Origin: Clostridiales bacterium
GTDB lineage: Bacteria > Bacillota > Clostridia > Oscillospirales > Butyricicoccaceae
Reading direction: 5' to 3'
NCBI GenBank assembly: GCA_026419635.1
Contig: JANZZB010000008.1
Location: 1-20,101 of the forward strand
Length of the DNA: 20,101 nt
Part shown: positions 5,800 through 13,836 of the stretch, piece after piece
Layout of the letters: the number at the start of each line of letters is the position of its first letter
Position numbering within the stretch: the stretch's first letter is position 1
Notes under the pieces: model-generated
The model's database searches: none
What the model saw: the letters and a program-made list of their open reading frames with translations, nothing else
What the model was told of the DNA's origin: nothing
Made by a program: the position numbers and the translations under genes

Positions 5800-7257
5800 T
5801 TATACATTTCCGTCTATGATATTAATCTTCTCTATTTTTAAATCTTCTGTACCGGTTAAGGAACAACCCTTTTCTTTTGCAAAAGCGATATAAGTAAGAA
5901 TTTCTTCGGTTATTCTCTCTCCAGGTGCTAAAATAGGGATTCCAGGTGGATAACACATAACAAACTCGGTACTCACCGCATCTTTTGCCGAGTTAATCGG
6001 AACGGATTTTTTATTTGAATAAAACGCTTTTTGAGGAGAAGATACAATTTCAGGAGTAATATATTCGTGGTCAAATATTCCGGATGGGTCTTGTGCGTAA
6101 AGTCGCTTTATTTCAGAAAGGGAAGAGATTAAACGTTCCAGGTCCAGACTTCTGTCACCAACGGATATAATGGCGAGTATATTTCCGATATCGCCAAACT
6201 CAATCTGGATTCCGTAATCATCCCGAAGAATATCGTATACTTCGATACCGGCAAGCCCAATTTCCCTCGTATGTACAGAGAGCTTGGTCACGTCAAAATC
6301 GAATACGGTGTCAGTGTTAATCAGTTCTTTGGAAAATGCGTAAAAACCGCCGATTTTATTGATTTCACGCCTTGTATATTCTGCAAACCTCGTAACCTTT
6401 TCGAAGATTTCTTTACCGTTTAATGCTAAGTTTCTTCTCGAAATGTCAAGCGAGGACATCAGCAAATAGGAGGCGCTTGTCGTCTGTGTTAAATTGATAA
6501 TCTGGCGGACATAATCCGGGTTCACATTTTTGCCAAGCAGTAACAGAGAACTTTGCGTTAAAGATCCGCCGGTTTTATGCATACTGACAGCCGACATATC
6601 TGCACCGGCCTGCATTGCACTAAGCGGTAAATTCTCTCCAAAGTAAAAATGTGTGCCATGCGCTTCATCCGTAAGCACCATTATTCCCGCTTCGTGCGCA
6701 ATTCGGACAATTTCTTTGATATTAGAACAAATTCCATAATATGTGGGGTTATTTACCAATATCGCTTTTGCATCCGGATTTTGCAAAATGGCCTGTTTTA
6801 CATCGTCAATTGACATGCCTAACGGAATGCCTAATTCTTTATTGAGCCCGGGATTGACATAAACAGGTATGGCACCGCTGATAATCAAGGCGTTGATTGC
6901 ACTTCGGTGCACATTTCGGGGCATAATGATTTTATCGCCCTGTTTACAGGCACTCATAATCATTGCCTGAACGGAGGACGATGTTCCGTTTACCATAAAA
7001 AATGCGTTTTGCGCATTAAAAGCATCGGCCGCTAGCTCTTCCGCTTCTCGTATCACGCTAACAGGATGACAGAGATTGTCGAGAGGTTTCATAGAGTTGA
7101 CATCCACGTTCAGACATGACTTTCCGAGAAATTCTGTTAGTTCCGGATTTCCACGGCCCTGTTTATGGCCGGGTACGTCAAACGGCACGACACGTTTTGT
7201 TTTATATTTGATTAAGGCCTCATAAAGCGGCGCATTTTCTTGCATAAGAGTTTTCAT
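5800..7257 (-). CDS. speA: Arginine decarboxylase, Orn/Lys/Arg decarboxylase family (PLP, aminotransferase fold)
   Basis: The 485-residue protein is a fold-type I PLP decarboxylase of the Gram-positive SpeA/YaaO type. Visible motifs are FDVPGHKQG (26-34) at the N-terminus, FMVNGTSSS (87-95), LTDEAHGTH (195-203) for cofactor contacts, and SMHKTGG (225-231), where Lys228 should form the Schiff base. The C-terminal Orn/Lys/Arg decarboxylase domain is present, ending with FVMCYPPGIPILAPGERIT. Sequence alone does not separate lysine from arginine activity. Arginine is favoured because agmatinase and spermidine synthase are in the same operon, giving arginine to agmatine to putrescine to spermidine. 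ATG 7257 has AGGAA upstream and the gene follows speD by 19 bases. Confidence 0.88.
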   Translation of the reverse strand: MKTLMQENAPLYEALIKYKTKRVVPFDVPGHKQGRGNPELTEFLGKSCLNVDVNSMKPLDNLCHPVSVIREAEELAADAFNAQNAFFMVNGTSSSVQAMIMSACKQGDKIIMPRNVHRSAINALIISGAIPVYVNPGLNKELGIPLGMSIDDVKQAILQNPDAKAILVNNPTYYGICSNIKEIVRIAHEAGIMVLTDEAHGTHFYFGENLPLSAMQAGADMSAVSMHKTGGSLTQSSLLLLGKNVNPDYVRQIINLTQTTSASYLLMSSLDISRRNLALNGKEIFEKVTRFAEYTRREINKIGGFYAFSKELINTDTVFDFDVTKLSVHTREIGLAGIEVYDILRDDYGIQIEFGDIGNILAIISVGDRSLDLERLISSLSEIKRLYAQDPSGIFDHEYITPEIVSSPQKAFYSNKKSVPINSAKDAVSTEFVMCYPPGIPILAPGERITEEILTYIAFAKEKGCSLTGTEDLKIEKINIIDGNV

Positions 7258-7276
7258 TTTGTATTCCTTTTCAGCG

Positions 7277-8092
7277 CTAATAGATGTTCATTCCGCTGAA
7301 GATTTCAATCATCTCTTTGCGTAAGTTATTTGATATTGCGAGCCTTTCTTTCGGAGGAAGCTCATAAACATCCAAATTAAAGAGATAATTTTGCAACTCT
7401 ATTTCCTTAATCAAAAGCTTTGTATGAAACATATTTGACTGATAGACGTTTACGTCAACAGCATCGTACTTTTTCAGTGTATCTTCTTTGATATAGTTTT
7501 GTATGGAAGTAATATTGTGATCGATAAAGCATTTTCTTCCCGTTACGTCACGGGTAAAGCCACGGACTCTGTAGTCGATTGTCATGATATCGGAATCAAA
7601 GCTTCCGATCAGATAGTCCAGAGCGTTAAGCGGAGAAACTTTACCGCAAGTAGCAACATCAATATCAACGCGGAAGGTGGCGATAGAATTGTCGGGATGA
7701 TATTCAGGATAGGTATGAACAGTAACGTGGCTTTTGTCGAGATGTGCTACGATTGTATCTCGGCCACGTAATACGCCTAAATCGTCGCCATTTAGTGCTC
7801 TTTCTGTATTTCCGGTTAACGATTGATCGGCAATCAGAAGAGTAACACTGGCACCCTGCGGATCATAATCCTGTTTTGAAATATTAAGTACGTTAGCCCC
7901 GATAATTTCTACAACATGGCGAAGAATTTTTGTAAGTCGATCGGAGTTATACTGTTCATCAATATATGATATATAATCCTTCTGCTCCCGCTCACTTTTA
8001 GCATAGCATACATCATAGATGTTAAAACTAAGAGTTTTTGTGAGGTTGTTAAAGCCATACAGTTTCAGCTTTTTCGCCAACCCTACCCTCAC
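7277..8092 (-). CDS. speD: S-adenosylmethionine decarboxylase proenzyme, E. coli SpeD type
   Basis: This is the pyruvoyl enzyme that makes decarboxylated S-adenosylmethionine for SpeE. It is 271 residues from GTG 8092 and collinear with the long E. coli-type SpeD, not the roughly 120-residue SpeH form of Bacillus and Thermotoga. The self-cleavage site is HLDKSHVTVHTYPE; cleavage between Lys120 and Ser121 would yield the pyruvoyl group. Other conserved blocks are YDPQGASVT, TIDYRVRGFTRD and NVYQSNMFHTK. The GTG sits only two bases after AGGAAGG. A TTG at 8080 (MAKKLKLYGFNNLTK) agrees better with E. coli SpeD's N-terminus and has GAGGG five bases before it, so the true start may be 8080. It is the first gene of the spe operon. 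Confidence 0.92.
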   Translation of the reverse strand: MRVGLAKKLKLYGFNNLTKTLSFNIYDVCYAKSEREQKDYISYIDEQYNSDRLTKILRHVVEIIGANVLNISKQDYDPQGASVTLLIADQSLTGNTERALNGDDLGVLRGRDTIVAHLDKSHVTVHTYPEYHPDNSIATFRVDIDVATCGKVSPLNALDYLIGSFDSDIMTIDYRVRGFTRDVTGRKCFIDHNITSIQNYIKEDTLKKYDAVDVNVYQSNMFHTKLLIKEIELQNYLFNLDVYELPPKERLAISNNLRKEMIEIFSGMNIY

Positions 8093-8119
8093 GACCTTCC
8101 TTTATAAAATAACAGATAA

Positions 8120-8148
8120 ACAATACAGTACAAACACGGAAATGTCAA
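8120..8148 (-). promoter_or_regulatory. Sigma-A type promoter of the speD-speA-speE-speB operon
   Basis: Reading leftwards there is a perfect -35 TTGACA (8148-8143), a 17-base spacer and -10 TATTGT (8125-8120), placing the transcript start about 20 bases before speD. Confidence 0.75.
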
Positions 8149-8355
8149 TAAAATTGAAAAATATTTTGAAAAAAGTAAAATTGAATTCATTTAGGATATA
8201 GTTTGCTCCGTTTTCCTGTGAAATAGTCTTATTAGCTTTATTTTCCTTAAATTCGCAAACCATTAATCATCTAATATCATAAAACTGCGTTTTTACGTGG
8301 TTTTTTCATTTAAGTTCGCTTACAAGATGGCTTGATGCCATAAAAATTCCTAAAT
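8149..8355. other. AT-rich gap between the MFS gene and the spe promoter
   Basis: I see no gene here. A short dyad ATGGC/GCCAT lies near 8327-8341 and a plus-strand hairpin with G-U pairs near 8283-8302 is followed by T residues, but no plus-strand gene precedes it. The MFS transcript must either end here without an obvious classical terminator or read into the spe operon. Confidence 0.4.
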
Positions 8356-9537
8356 TTAATCGGGAGAAATCTTATTTTCAATACTCGTATTTTTACGCAG
8401 AATGATTGAAATAAAAGCCGCTGAAAAAAATGCAAGAGTTCCCCCGAAATAAAACGGAGCAGACGGGCTTACGATGTCCCATAAAAAGCCCGCTATTACG
8501 GATGCAGGCAAAAGCGCTATTCCGACAAGTGAAGAATGAAGTCCAAGTACCGTGCCCTTAAACTCTAAAGGAGCGATTTCGGAAACCAAGGCGCGCTCGA
8601 TTCCCGAAGTCAAGGCGGTATAGATGCCGTAAATCGCGAATAAGAGAATAACAGTGAATTGTTTTTTAGCAATGGCAAAGCCAAAATAAACCAGTGAAAA
8701 CGCTAGGTAACCGGTGACCAAGAGTTTTTTTCTTCCGATTTTGTCAGACAGGCTGCCGAAGGGAAGTGCGAGAAAAGAAGAAACGGAGTTATACAGGAAA
8801 TAAAGAAGAATAATATTTACAGCTGTAAACCCAGCATTTTGCGCGCGAAGCAGTAAAAATGCGTTAGAAGAATTTCCGAGGTTAAAGAGGAAAGCGATGA
8901 TCAAAAATAGTTTTAATCTTAAATCGAGTTTCTTAAAGCCTTCAATAAAGTTACCCATCTCTTTATGTTCTTTAAAGGATTTCGTTTCTTTAACAAATAA
9001 CAAAACCATTAAACCGATAACAGCGGGAAGAGCGGAAATCAGGAACGTTTTTTTATAGGCAAATTGTCCTGTGCTGTGAGCCATTAAAAAATATGCAATT
9101 AAAACACCGATTGCAGAACCGGCCATATCGAGCATTTTATGGATACCGAATGCATTACCGAGTTTGCCGGATTTTGCGCTTTCATAAACAAGAAGGTCAC
9201 GAGGCGCAGTTCGCACCCCTTTTCCGAAACGGTCGATTACGCGGGCAAACAGGATTCCGAGCCATGATGTTGATAAAATGAGGGCGATTTTATAAATAAC
9301 CGATGTGGAATACCCCAAAAACGCAAGCGGCTTTTTTCTTTTATATCGATCGGATATATATCCGCTGTAAACCTTTAAAAGGCTTGCTAGGCTTTCGGCA
9401 ATTCCCTCCACAATACCGACAAGAGCGGGCGAAGAGCCGAGCACCCCGGTAAGGTAAAGAGGAATTAACGGATAGACCATTTCTGTACTGATGTCGACAA
9501 AAAAGCTTACAAAACCTATAAAAATTATGTTTGTCAT
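8356..9537 (-). CDS. MFS transporter, probable multidrug or small-molecule exporter
   Basis: The 393-residue protein has twelve predicted hydrophobic segments in two halves, the size expected for the major facilitator superfamily. Motif A appears after the second helix as SGYISDRYKRKKP (58-70) and is echoed in the second half as FGSLSDKIGRKKL. The stretch ARVIDRFGKGVRTAPRDLL (98-116) is typical of a subgroup of DHA1-like exporters. The substrate cannot be read from sequence. ATG 9537 has GGGGAG about eleven bases upstream, a little far. It is a single gene with its own promoter, divergent from the AmmeMemoRadiSam locus and on the same strand as the spe genes downstream, so polyamine or amino-acid export is possible but unsupported. 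Confidence 0.85.
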   Translation of the reverse strand: MTNIIFIGFVSFFVDISTEMVYPLIPLYLTGVLGSSPALVGIVEGIAESLASLLKVYSGYISDRYKRKKPLAFLGYSTSVIYKIALILSTSWLGILFARVIDRFGKGVRTAPRDLLVYESAKSGKLGNAFGIHKMLDMAGSAIGVLIAYFLMAHSTGQFAYKKTFLISALPAVIGLMVLLFVKETKSFKEHKEMGNFIEGFKKLDLRLKLFLIIAFLFNLGNSSNAFLLLRAQNAGFTAVNIILLYFLYNSVSSFLALPFGSLSDKIGRKKLLVTGYLAFSLVYFGFAIAKKQFTVILLFAIYGIYTALTSGIERALVSEIAPLEFKGTVLGLHSSLVGIALLPASVIAGFLWDIVSPSAPFYFGGTLAFFSAAFISIILRKNTSIENKISPD

Positions 9538-9600
9538 AGTATGATCAACTCCCCGGCCTTATGGAATGTTACGAAGCTTTTTTCTTGTTCTGCAAATTTC

Positions 9601-9629
9601 AGAATAATACCAACTGCCAGTTACGTCAA
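9601..9629 (-). promoter_or_regulatory. Promoter of the MFS transporter gene
   Basis: Reading leftwards, -35 TTGACG (9629-9624), a 17-base spacer and -10 TATTCT (9606-9601). It lies about 64 bases before the ATG at 9537. Confidence 0.6.
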
Positions 9630-9700
9630 GAACCCGTTCTAATTATTTCCAAAGGGTGTATTACTAGTAATCTTTATTAAATATTGAAAATGCAAAAAAG

Positions 9701-9709
9701 TGGTATAAT
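9701..9709 (+). promoter_or_regulatory. Extended -10 promoter of the AmmeMemoRadiSam genes
   Basis: TGGTATAAT gives TATAAT at 9704-9709 with an upstream TG, 33 bases before the ATG. No consensus -35 is present at the right distance; ATATTG is the nearest. A GGAG ribosome site follows at 9731-9734. Confidence 0.55.
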
Positions 9710-9741
9710 AAATAAAGTAAAACAAATCTAGGAGTGATGTT

Positions 9742-11127
9742 ATGCCGGTAATGGGAGCGTTTATCGTTCCGCATCCGCCGCTGATCATACCCGAAATCGG
9801 CAAGGGGCAGGAAAAAGGGATCCAAAACACGATTAATGCATACAACAAAGTTGCACAAAAAATTGCAGCTATGAAACCGGAAACGATTATTGTAATATCA
9901 CCCCATTCCATCATGTATGAGGATTATATCCATATTTCTCCCGGAAGCAGTGCTTTCGGAAATTTCTCAAAGTTTGGAGAAAATACCGTATCGTTTGAAA
10001 AGAATTACGACAGTGTTTTTGCGGAAACATTGACTGATCAGGCGCAGAGTGCCGGAATTCCGGCAGGAACGCTCGGAGAAAAAGATAAATCTTTAGATCA
10101 CGGTGTTTTAGTTCCGCTCTATTTTATTGAACAGCAATATAAAAATTATGAACTGGTTCGAATATCTATTTCTGGACTGCCGTTTCTTCAGCATTATCAA
10201 TTTGGCAAATGTATTGCGAAAACGTCTGATACACTTGATAGAAATATCGTCATTGTTGCGAGCGGAGACCTTTCCCACAAACTAAAAGAAGATGGTCCTT
10301 ATGGTTTTGCTTCCGAAGGGCCAGAGTTTGATAATCAGGCCATTGACGCTATGAAAACGGGAGATTTTTTACGTTTACTAAGCTTGGATGAAAAATTCTG
10401 CGATAAAGCGGCTGAATGCGGTTTGCGCTCTTTTATTTCCATGGCAGGGGTATTAGATGGAATCGCAGTCGAACCGGAAATTTTGTCTTACGAAGGCCCG
10501 TTTGGTGTTGGATACGCAGTATGCAGCTATTTAGTAAAAGGAACGGATGATACACGGCATTTTGATAAACTTTTTGAAAAAGAGAAAAAAGAAATGCTTT
10601 TAAAAATGAAAGACTCGGAAGACGAATATGTCCGTCTGGCCAGATTATCGCTTGAAACCTATATTATGGACAATAAAAGGATGAAACGTCCTGAATTGCT
10701 TACTGCTGAACTTTTGTTAAGACGGGCCGGTGTATTTGTTTCGCTAAAAAAAGATGGCAGACTGCGCGGCTGTATCGGAACTATTACGCCTCTAACTTCC
10801 TGTGTTGCCGATGAGATTATTCGTAACGCAATTAGCGCTGCAACGGAAGACCCCCGCTTTGAACCCGTTACCAAAGAAGAATTGCCGTTTCTTGTTTACA
10901 GCGTGGATGTTCTGGACGAGGCGGAGCCGGTTTCGTCAATAAAAGAACTGGATGTCAAACGTTATGGCGTAATTGTCACAAGCGGTAAGCGCCGGGGATT
11001 ACTTCTGCCCAACCTTGAGGGGGTAGACACAGAGGAACAACAAGTTCAGATTGCTCTTCAAAAAGCAGGCATTTTACAGGGGGAAAATTATCAAATAGAG
11101 CGTTTTGAAGTGGTACGGCACAAATGA
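9742..11127 (+). CDS. AmmeMemoRadiSam system fusion protein: Memo/LigB-like domain plus AMMECR1 domain
   Basis: This 461-residue protein joins two parts that are often separate. Residues 1-265 form a class III extradiol dioxygenase (LigB/Memo)-like domain with IVPHPPLIIPEIG (8-20), ISPHS (52-56), LDHGVLVPL (118-126) and VASGDLSHK (172-180), whose histidines are the likely metal ligands. Residues 290-461 are an AMMECR1 domain with the hallmark LRGCIGTI (341-348) and SAATEDPRF. The system has no agreed biochemical function that I can state; the radical SAM partner suggests that the proteins modify or generate a small molecule or protein substrate. The gene has its own promoter and its stop overlaps the start of the radical SAM gene as ATGA, implying coupled synthesis. 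Confidence 0.9.
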   Translation: MPVMGAFIVPHPPLIIPEIGKGQEKGIQNTINAYNKVAQKIAAMKPETIIVISPHSIMYEDYIHISPGSSAFGNFSKFGENTVSFEKNYDSVFAETLTDQAQSAGIPAGTLGEKDKSLDHGVLVPLYFIEQQYKNYELVRISISGLPFLQHYQFGKCIAKTSDTLDRNIVIVASGDLSHKLKEDGPYGFASEGPEFDNQAIDAMKTGDFLRLLSLDEKFCDKAAECGLRSFISMAGVLDGIAVEPEILSYEGPFGVGYAVCSYLVKGTDDTRHFDKLFEKEKKEMLLKMKDSEDEYVRLARLSLETYIMDNKRMKRPELLTAELLLRRAGVFVSLKKDGRLRGCIGTITPLTSCVADEIIRNAISAATEDPRFEPVTKEELPFLVYSVDVLDEAEPVSSIKELDVKRYGVIVTSGKRRGLLLPNLEGVDTEEQQVQIALQKAGILQGENYQIERFEVVRHK

Positions 11128-11957
11128 GCAGACTTGTATGCGAACTATGTCCACATAGCTGCAGCCTTGAAGAAGGACAGGCCGGTTTATGCAGGGCCAG
11201 GAGGAATCAGGACGGTGCTATCCGCGATGAAAACTATGGTCTTATCACTTCACTTGCATTAGATCCAATCGAAAAAAAGCCCCTATATAGGTTTTATCCG
11301 GGCAGTAAAATCCTCTCTGTCGGAAGCTACGGTTGTAATTTCAGGTGCTCATTTTGTCAAAATTACGAGATTTCGATGTCGGGCAGGGAGAGAGTAGAAC
11401 CAGTTTATATTTTGCCGGAAGAGCTTATTCATAAAGCCATTGAACTAAAGCCTATGGGGAATATCGGCATTGCCTATACGTATAATGAACCGCTGATAGG
11501 CATTGAGTACGTTTTTGACTGTGCAAAACTTGCAAAAGAAAAAGGCCTTAAAAACGTTCTTGTGACAAATGGTTATATCAATCAAAAGCCGCTTATTAAA
11601 ATGCTTCCATGGATTGACGCAATGAATATTGACTTAAAAGCGTTTTCCGAACCTTTTTATAAAAAAATCGGCGGCGGTCTTGAAACAGTCAAGAAAACAA
11701 TCGCTCATGCCTCAAAAAGCTGTCATGTCGAAGTGACAACCTTAATTATACCGGGTGAAAACGACACACCGGAGGAGATGTTAAAGCTTTCTCACTGGCT
11801 TTCTTGCGTGAATCATGAAATTCCTCTACACATCACTCGCTTTTTCCCGCGTTACCGGATGACAGACAGAAACGCAACGGACGTAACAGTGATTTACGAA
11901 CTTGCAGCAATTGCCCGTAAGAACTTAAAATACGTATATACAGGAAACTGCGGATAA
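11124..11957 (+). CDS. amrS: AmmeMemoRadiSam system radical SAM enzyme
   Basis: The 277-residue protein is a radical S-adenosylmethionine enzyme. The 4Fe-4S motif CNFRCSFC occupies 71-78, and is preceded by an N-terminal four-cysteine group CELCPHSC ... GLC (Cys6, 9, 13, 23), as in pyruvate formate-lyase activating enzyme-like members of the AmrS family, probably binding a second metal site. GIAYTYNEPLI (about 114-124) is the usual SAM-binding region. Partnering with AMMECR1 and Memo domains in the preceding fused gene identifies the subfamily. The start ATG 11124 overlaps the previous stop by four bases. The substrate is unknown. Confidence 0.92.
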   Translation: MSRLVCELCPHSCSLEEGQAGLCRARRNQDGAIRDENYGLITSLALDPIEKKPLYRFYPGSKILSVGSYGCNFRCSFCQNYEISMSGRERVEPVYILPEELIHKAIELKPMGNIGIAYTYNEPLIGIEYVFDCAKLAKEKGLKNVLVTNGYINQKPLIKMLPWIDAMNIDLKAFSEPFYKKIGGGLETVKKTIAHASKSCHVEVTTLIIPGENDTPEEMLKLSHWLSCVNHEIPLHITRFFPRYRMTDRNATDVTVIYELAAIARKNLKYVYTGNCG

Positions 11958-11990
11958 GAAAGCACAACCAGCTAGAATAGGTTATGCTTC

Positions 11991-12017
11991 ATGTCCATTT
12001 AATAGATTATTGGACAT
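11991..12017. repeat. Inverted repeat between the radical SAM and sirtuin genes
   Basis: ATGTCCA (11991-11997) and TGGACAT (12011-12017) are exact inverted copies around an AT-rich 13-base centre. No T-run follows on the plus strand, so an operator-like dyad is as likely as a transcript hairpin. Confidence 0.35.
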
Positions 12018-12094
12018 AACATCTTGGTATGCCGTAATAAAGAAATCAATGATTATTTGTGTTTTTATTCTACATATAGAGGAGATTTTGAGTC

Positions 12095-12814
12095 TTGGAT
12101 TATATAAAGAGTTTGCAGCAAATGATAGATAACAGCAATAATATAGTGTTCTTTGGAGGAGCTGGAGTTTCTACCGAGAGCGGTATTCCCGATTTTCGCA
12201 GCCAGTCCGGTATTTATCATCAGCAATACAAATACCCGCCTGAGACCATACTTAGCCACAGTTTTTACTTGGAACATACGGAAGAATTTTTTGAATTCTA
12301 CAGAAAGAAAATGATTTTTCCCGAAGCAAAGCCAAATAAAGCACATGAAAAGCTGGCCGAATTGGACAAAGCCGGAAAATTAAAAGCAGTCGTAACACAA
12401 AATATCGATGGGCTGCACCAGAAGGCGGGAAGCAAAACAGTATTTGAGCTACACGGATCGGTTCACCGCAATTATTGCACGCGCTGCGGGAAGTTTTTCG
12501 ATTTGAATTTTATCTTAAATCACGCAGGAATACCGACATGTGACTGCGGGGGAACTATAAAACCGGATGTTGTTCTTTACGAGGAAGCGCTCGATCAAAA
12601 TATAATTCAAAACGCGATTTCATCTATTTCCAAAGCGGATGTATTCATTGTGGGAGGATCATCATTAGCTGTCTATCCCGCAGCAGACTTAATTCATTAT
12701 TTTCGCGGTAAAAAGTTCGTTTTAATCAATCGCTCGGAAACATTACAGGATGTTCGGACCGATTTATCCATTCAAGGAAGCATCGGAGAAGTGCTGTCGC
12801 ATATTTCCGTATAA
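12095..12814 (+). CDS. cobB: Sirtuin, NAD-dependent protein deacylase (SIR2 family)
   Basis: The 239-residue protein has all core sirtuin motifs: FFGGAGVSTESGIPDFRS (19-36) for NAD binding, TQNIDGLH (101-108), catalytic His120 in ELHGSVH, and a complete zinc site with CTRC (128-131) and CDC (149-151). The later FIVGGSSLAVYPAA motif is also intact. It removes acyl groups from lysines using NAD, in the cytosol. The start is TTG 12095 (MDYIKSL), with AGAGGAG ending ten bases upstream; no in-frame ATG sits near the first conserved residues. It lies 137 bases after the radical SAM gene, so it may have its own promoter. Length and motifs are those of ordinary bacterial CobB; the target proteins are unknown. 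Confidence 0.92.
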   Translation: MDYIKSLQQMIDNSNNIVFFGGAGVSTESGIPDFRSQSGIYHQQYKYPPETILSHSFYLEHTEEFFEFYRKKMIFPEAKPNKAHEKLAELDKAGKLKAVVTQNIDGLHQKAGSKTVFELHGSVHRNYCTRCGKFFDLNFILNHAGIPTCDCGGTIKPDVVLYEEALDQNIIQNAISSISKADVFIVGGSSLAVYPAADLIHYFRGKKFVLINRSETLQDVRTDLSIQGSIGEVLSHISV

Positions 12815-12850
12815 CTTCAGAAATGTTTTTATTTATGCTTAAAAATTTTA

Positions 12851-12856
12851 TATAAT
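12851..12856 (+). promoter_or_regulatory. Possible -10 element ahead of thpR
   Basis: TATAAT lies in an AT-rich gap 33 bases before the thpR start. No clear -35 is visible, so cotranscription with the sirtuin gene remains possible. Confidence 0.35.
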
Positions 12857-12889
12857 AATTTTAGAATCTAGTATGAAAGAATCTAATAT

Positions 12890-13429
12890 ATGCGTTTATT
12901 TATTGCAATCTGTTTTAATGATCCAATAAAAAATAAACTGTGCAGTACAATTGAAGAATTGAAAAAGCATGTAAAACGTGGTAATTTTACACGCAGGGAT
13001 AATCTTCATCTCACTCTTGTTTTCATTGGAGAGACGACGAAAGATTCTGAAATCAAAAATGCAATGGACACGGTCACAGAAGACAAATTTCAATTATTGA
13101 TCGGTGGTTTGGGTAAATTCCATCGGGACAGCGGCGAAATTTATTGGGTTTCGGTGGAAAAAAACAGAGCGCTCAGCACAGTATACGAACAGCTGTATAA
13201 AGCGCTTAAGATAAGAGGATTTTCTCTGGAATCAAGACCATTTCGACCGCATTTAACGCTTGGCAGAGAGGTTTTGCCGGAACCTGATTTTGACGAGGCG
13301 GCTTTTTCAGGTACTATTTCCGAAATGGAGATGGAAATCTCTCATATCAGTCTGATGAAATCAGAAAGAATCAGCGGAAAACTCGTCTATACAGAAATCT
13401 ATAGCAAAAAGCTTGGTTCGGGGGAATAG
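12890..13429 (+). CDS. thpR: RNA 2',3'-cyclic phosphodiesterase (2H family, LigT/ThpR)
   Basis: The 179-residue protein begins MRLFIAI, typical of ThpR, and carries the two H-x-T motifs of the 2H phosphoesterase superfamily: LHLTLVFIG (His40, Thr42) and RPHLTLGR (His121, Thr123). The two histidines make up the catalytic centre that opens 2',3'-cyclic phosphates on RNA ends; some members also show 2'-5' ligase activity in vitro. ATG 12890 has a GAAAG ribosome site about ten bases upstream. The gene ends four bases before the next start, so the two are cotranscribed. The family is secure; the cellular role, perhaps tRNA fragment processing, is uncertain in bacteria. Confidence 0.9.
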   Translation: MRLFIAICFNDPIKNKLCSTIEELKKHVKRGNFTRRDNLHLTLVFIGETTKDSEIKNAMDTVTEDKFQLLIGGLGKFHRDSGEIYWVSVEKNRALSTVYEQLYKALKIRGFSLESRPFRPHLTLGREVLPEPDFDEAAFSGTISEMEMEISHISLMKSERISGKLVYTEIYSKKLGSGE

Positions 13430-13433
13430 AGAA

Positions 13434-13769
13434 ATGAATATTCAGATATTCGGAAAGTCAAAATGCTTTGATACCAAAAAAGCTGAGCGATATTTTAAGG
13501 AGAGAGGCGTCTCCTTCCAAAATATTGATTTGCTTAAATACGGAATGAGCAAAGGCGAATTCGAAAGCGTCAAGAAAGCCGTGGGCGGGATTGATAAGCT
13601 GATTGACGAGAAGGCGAAAGATGCGGCGCTTCTTAGATATCTGGCTTATGACAGTGATAAGGAAGAAAAGTTACTTAATAATCCATCTCTACTTAAAACA
13701 CCAATTGTGAGAAACGGAAAGCAGGCTACCGTGGGTTATCAACCGGATGTATGGAAAACATGGGAATAA
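13434..13769 (+). CDS. ArsC/Spx-fold protein (glutaredoxin-like arsenate reductase family)
   Basis: From ATG 13434 this is a 111-residue thioredoxin-fold protein of the ArsC/Spx/YffB family. It has one active-site-like cysteine, Cys11 in FGKSKCFDTKKAERYF, the usual insertion of helices (GIDKLIDEKAKD), and the family's C-terminal LLKTPIVRNGKQATVGY with the cis-proline. It lacks the second Spx cysteine, so it is neither a classical CxxC Spx nor related to the ArsC at 3121. Most such proteins have no proven arsenate activity. A longer in-frame start at 13413 would overlap thpR and add no conserved sequence; I prefer 13434, with AGAGA/GGGG upstream. A strong terminator follows immediately. Confidence 0.75.
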   Translation: MNIQIFGKSKCFDTKKAERYFKERGVSFQNIDLLKYGMSKGEFESVKKAVGGIDKLIDEKAKDAALLRYLAYDSDKEEKLLNNPSLLKTPIVRNGKQATVGYQPDVWKTWE

Positions 13770-13782
13770 CTCTCTAAATGCT

Positions 13783-13830
13783 AAAAAAACATAGCACTCG
13801 TACCTTTTCGGTACGAGTGCATGTTTTTTT
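13783..13830. terminator. Bidirectional terminator between convergent genes
   Basis: An 11-bp perfect stem (13794-13804 with 13810-13820, TTTTC loop) is extended by AAAAAAACAT / ATGTTTTTTT on its outside with one bulge. It ends with T-runs on both strands and separates the ArsC-like gene from the CoA-disulfide reductase-like gene. Confidence 0.9.
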
Positions 13831-13836
13831 ATATCA

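Noticed and set aside
8283..8306. Plus-strand hairpin with T-run (AACTGCGT / ACGTGGTT).
   Set aside because: It needs two G-U pairs and no plus-strand gene lies upstream, so a terminator role is not supported.
9639..9914. Minus-strand 91-codon hydrophobic open frame.
   Set aside because: It overlaps the start and promoter of the Memo-AMMECR1 gene antisense and has no features of a gene.
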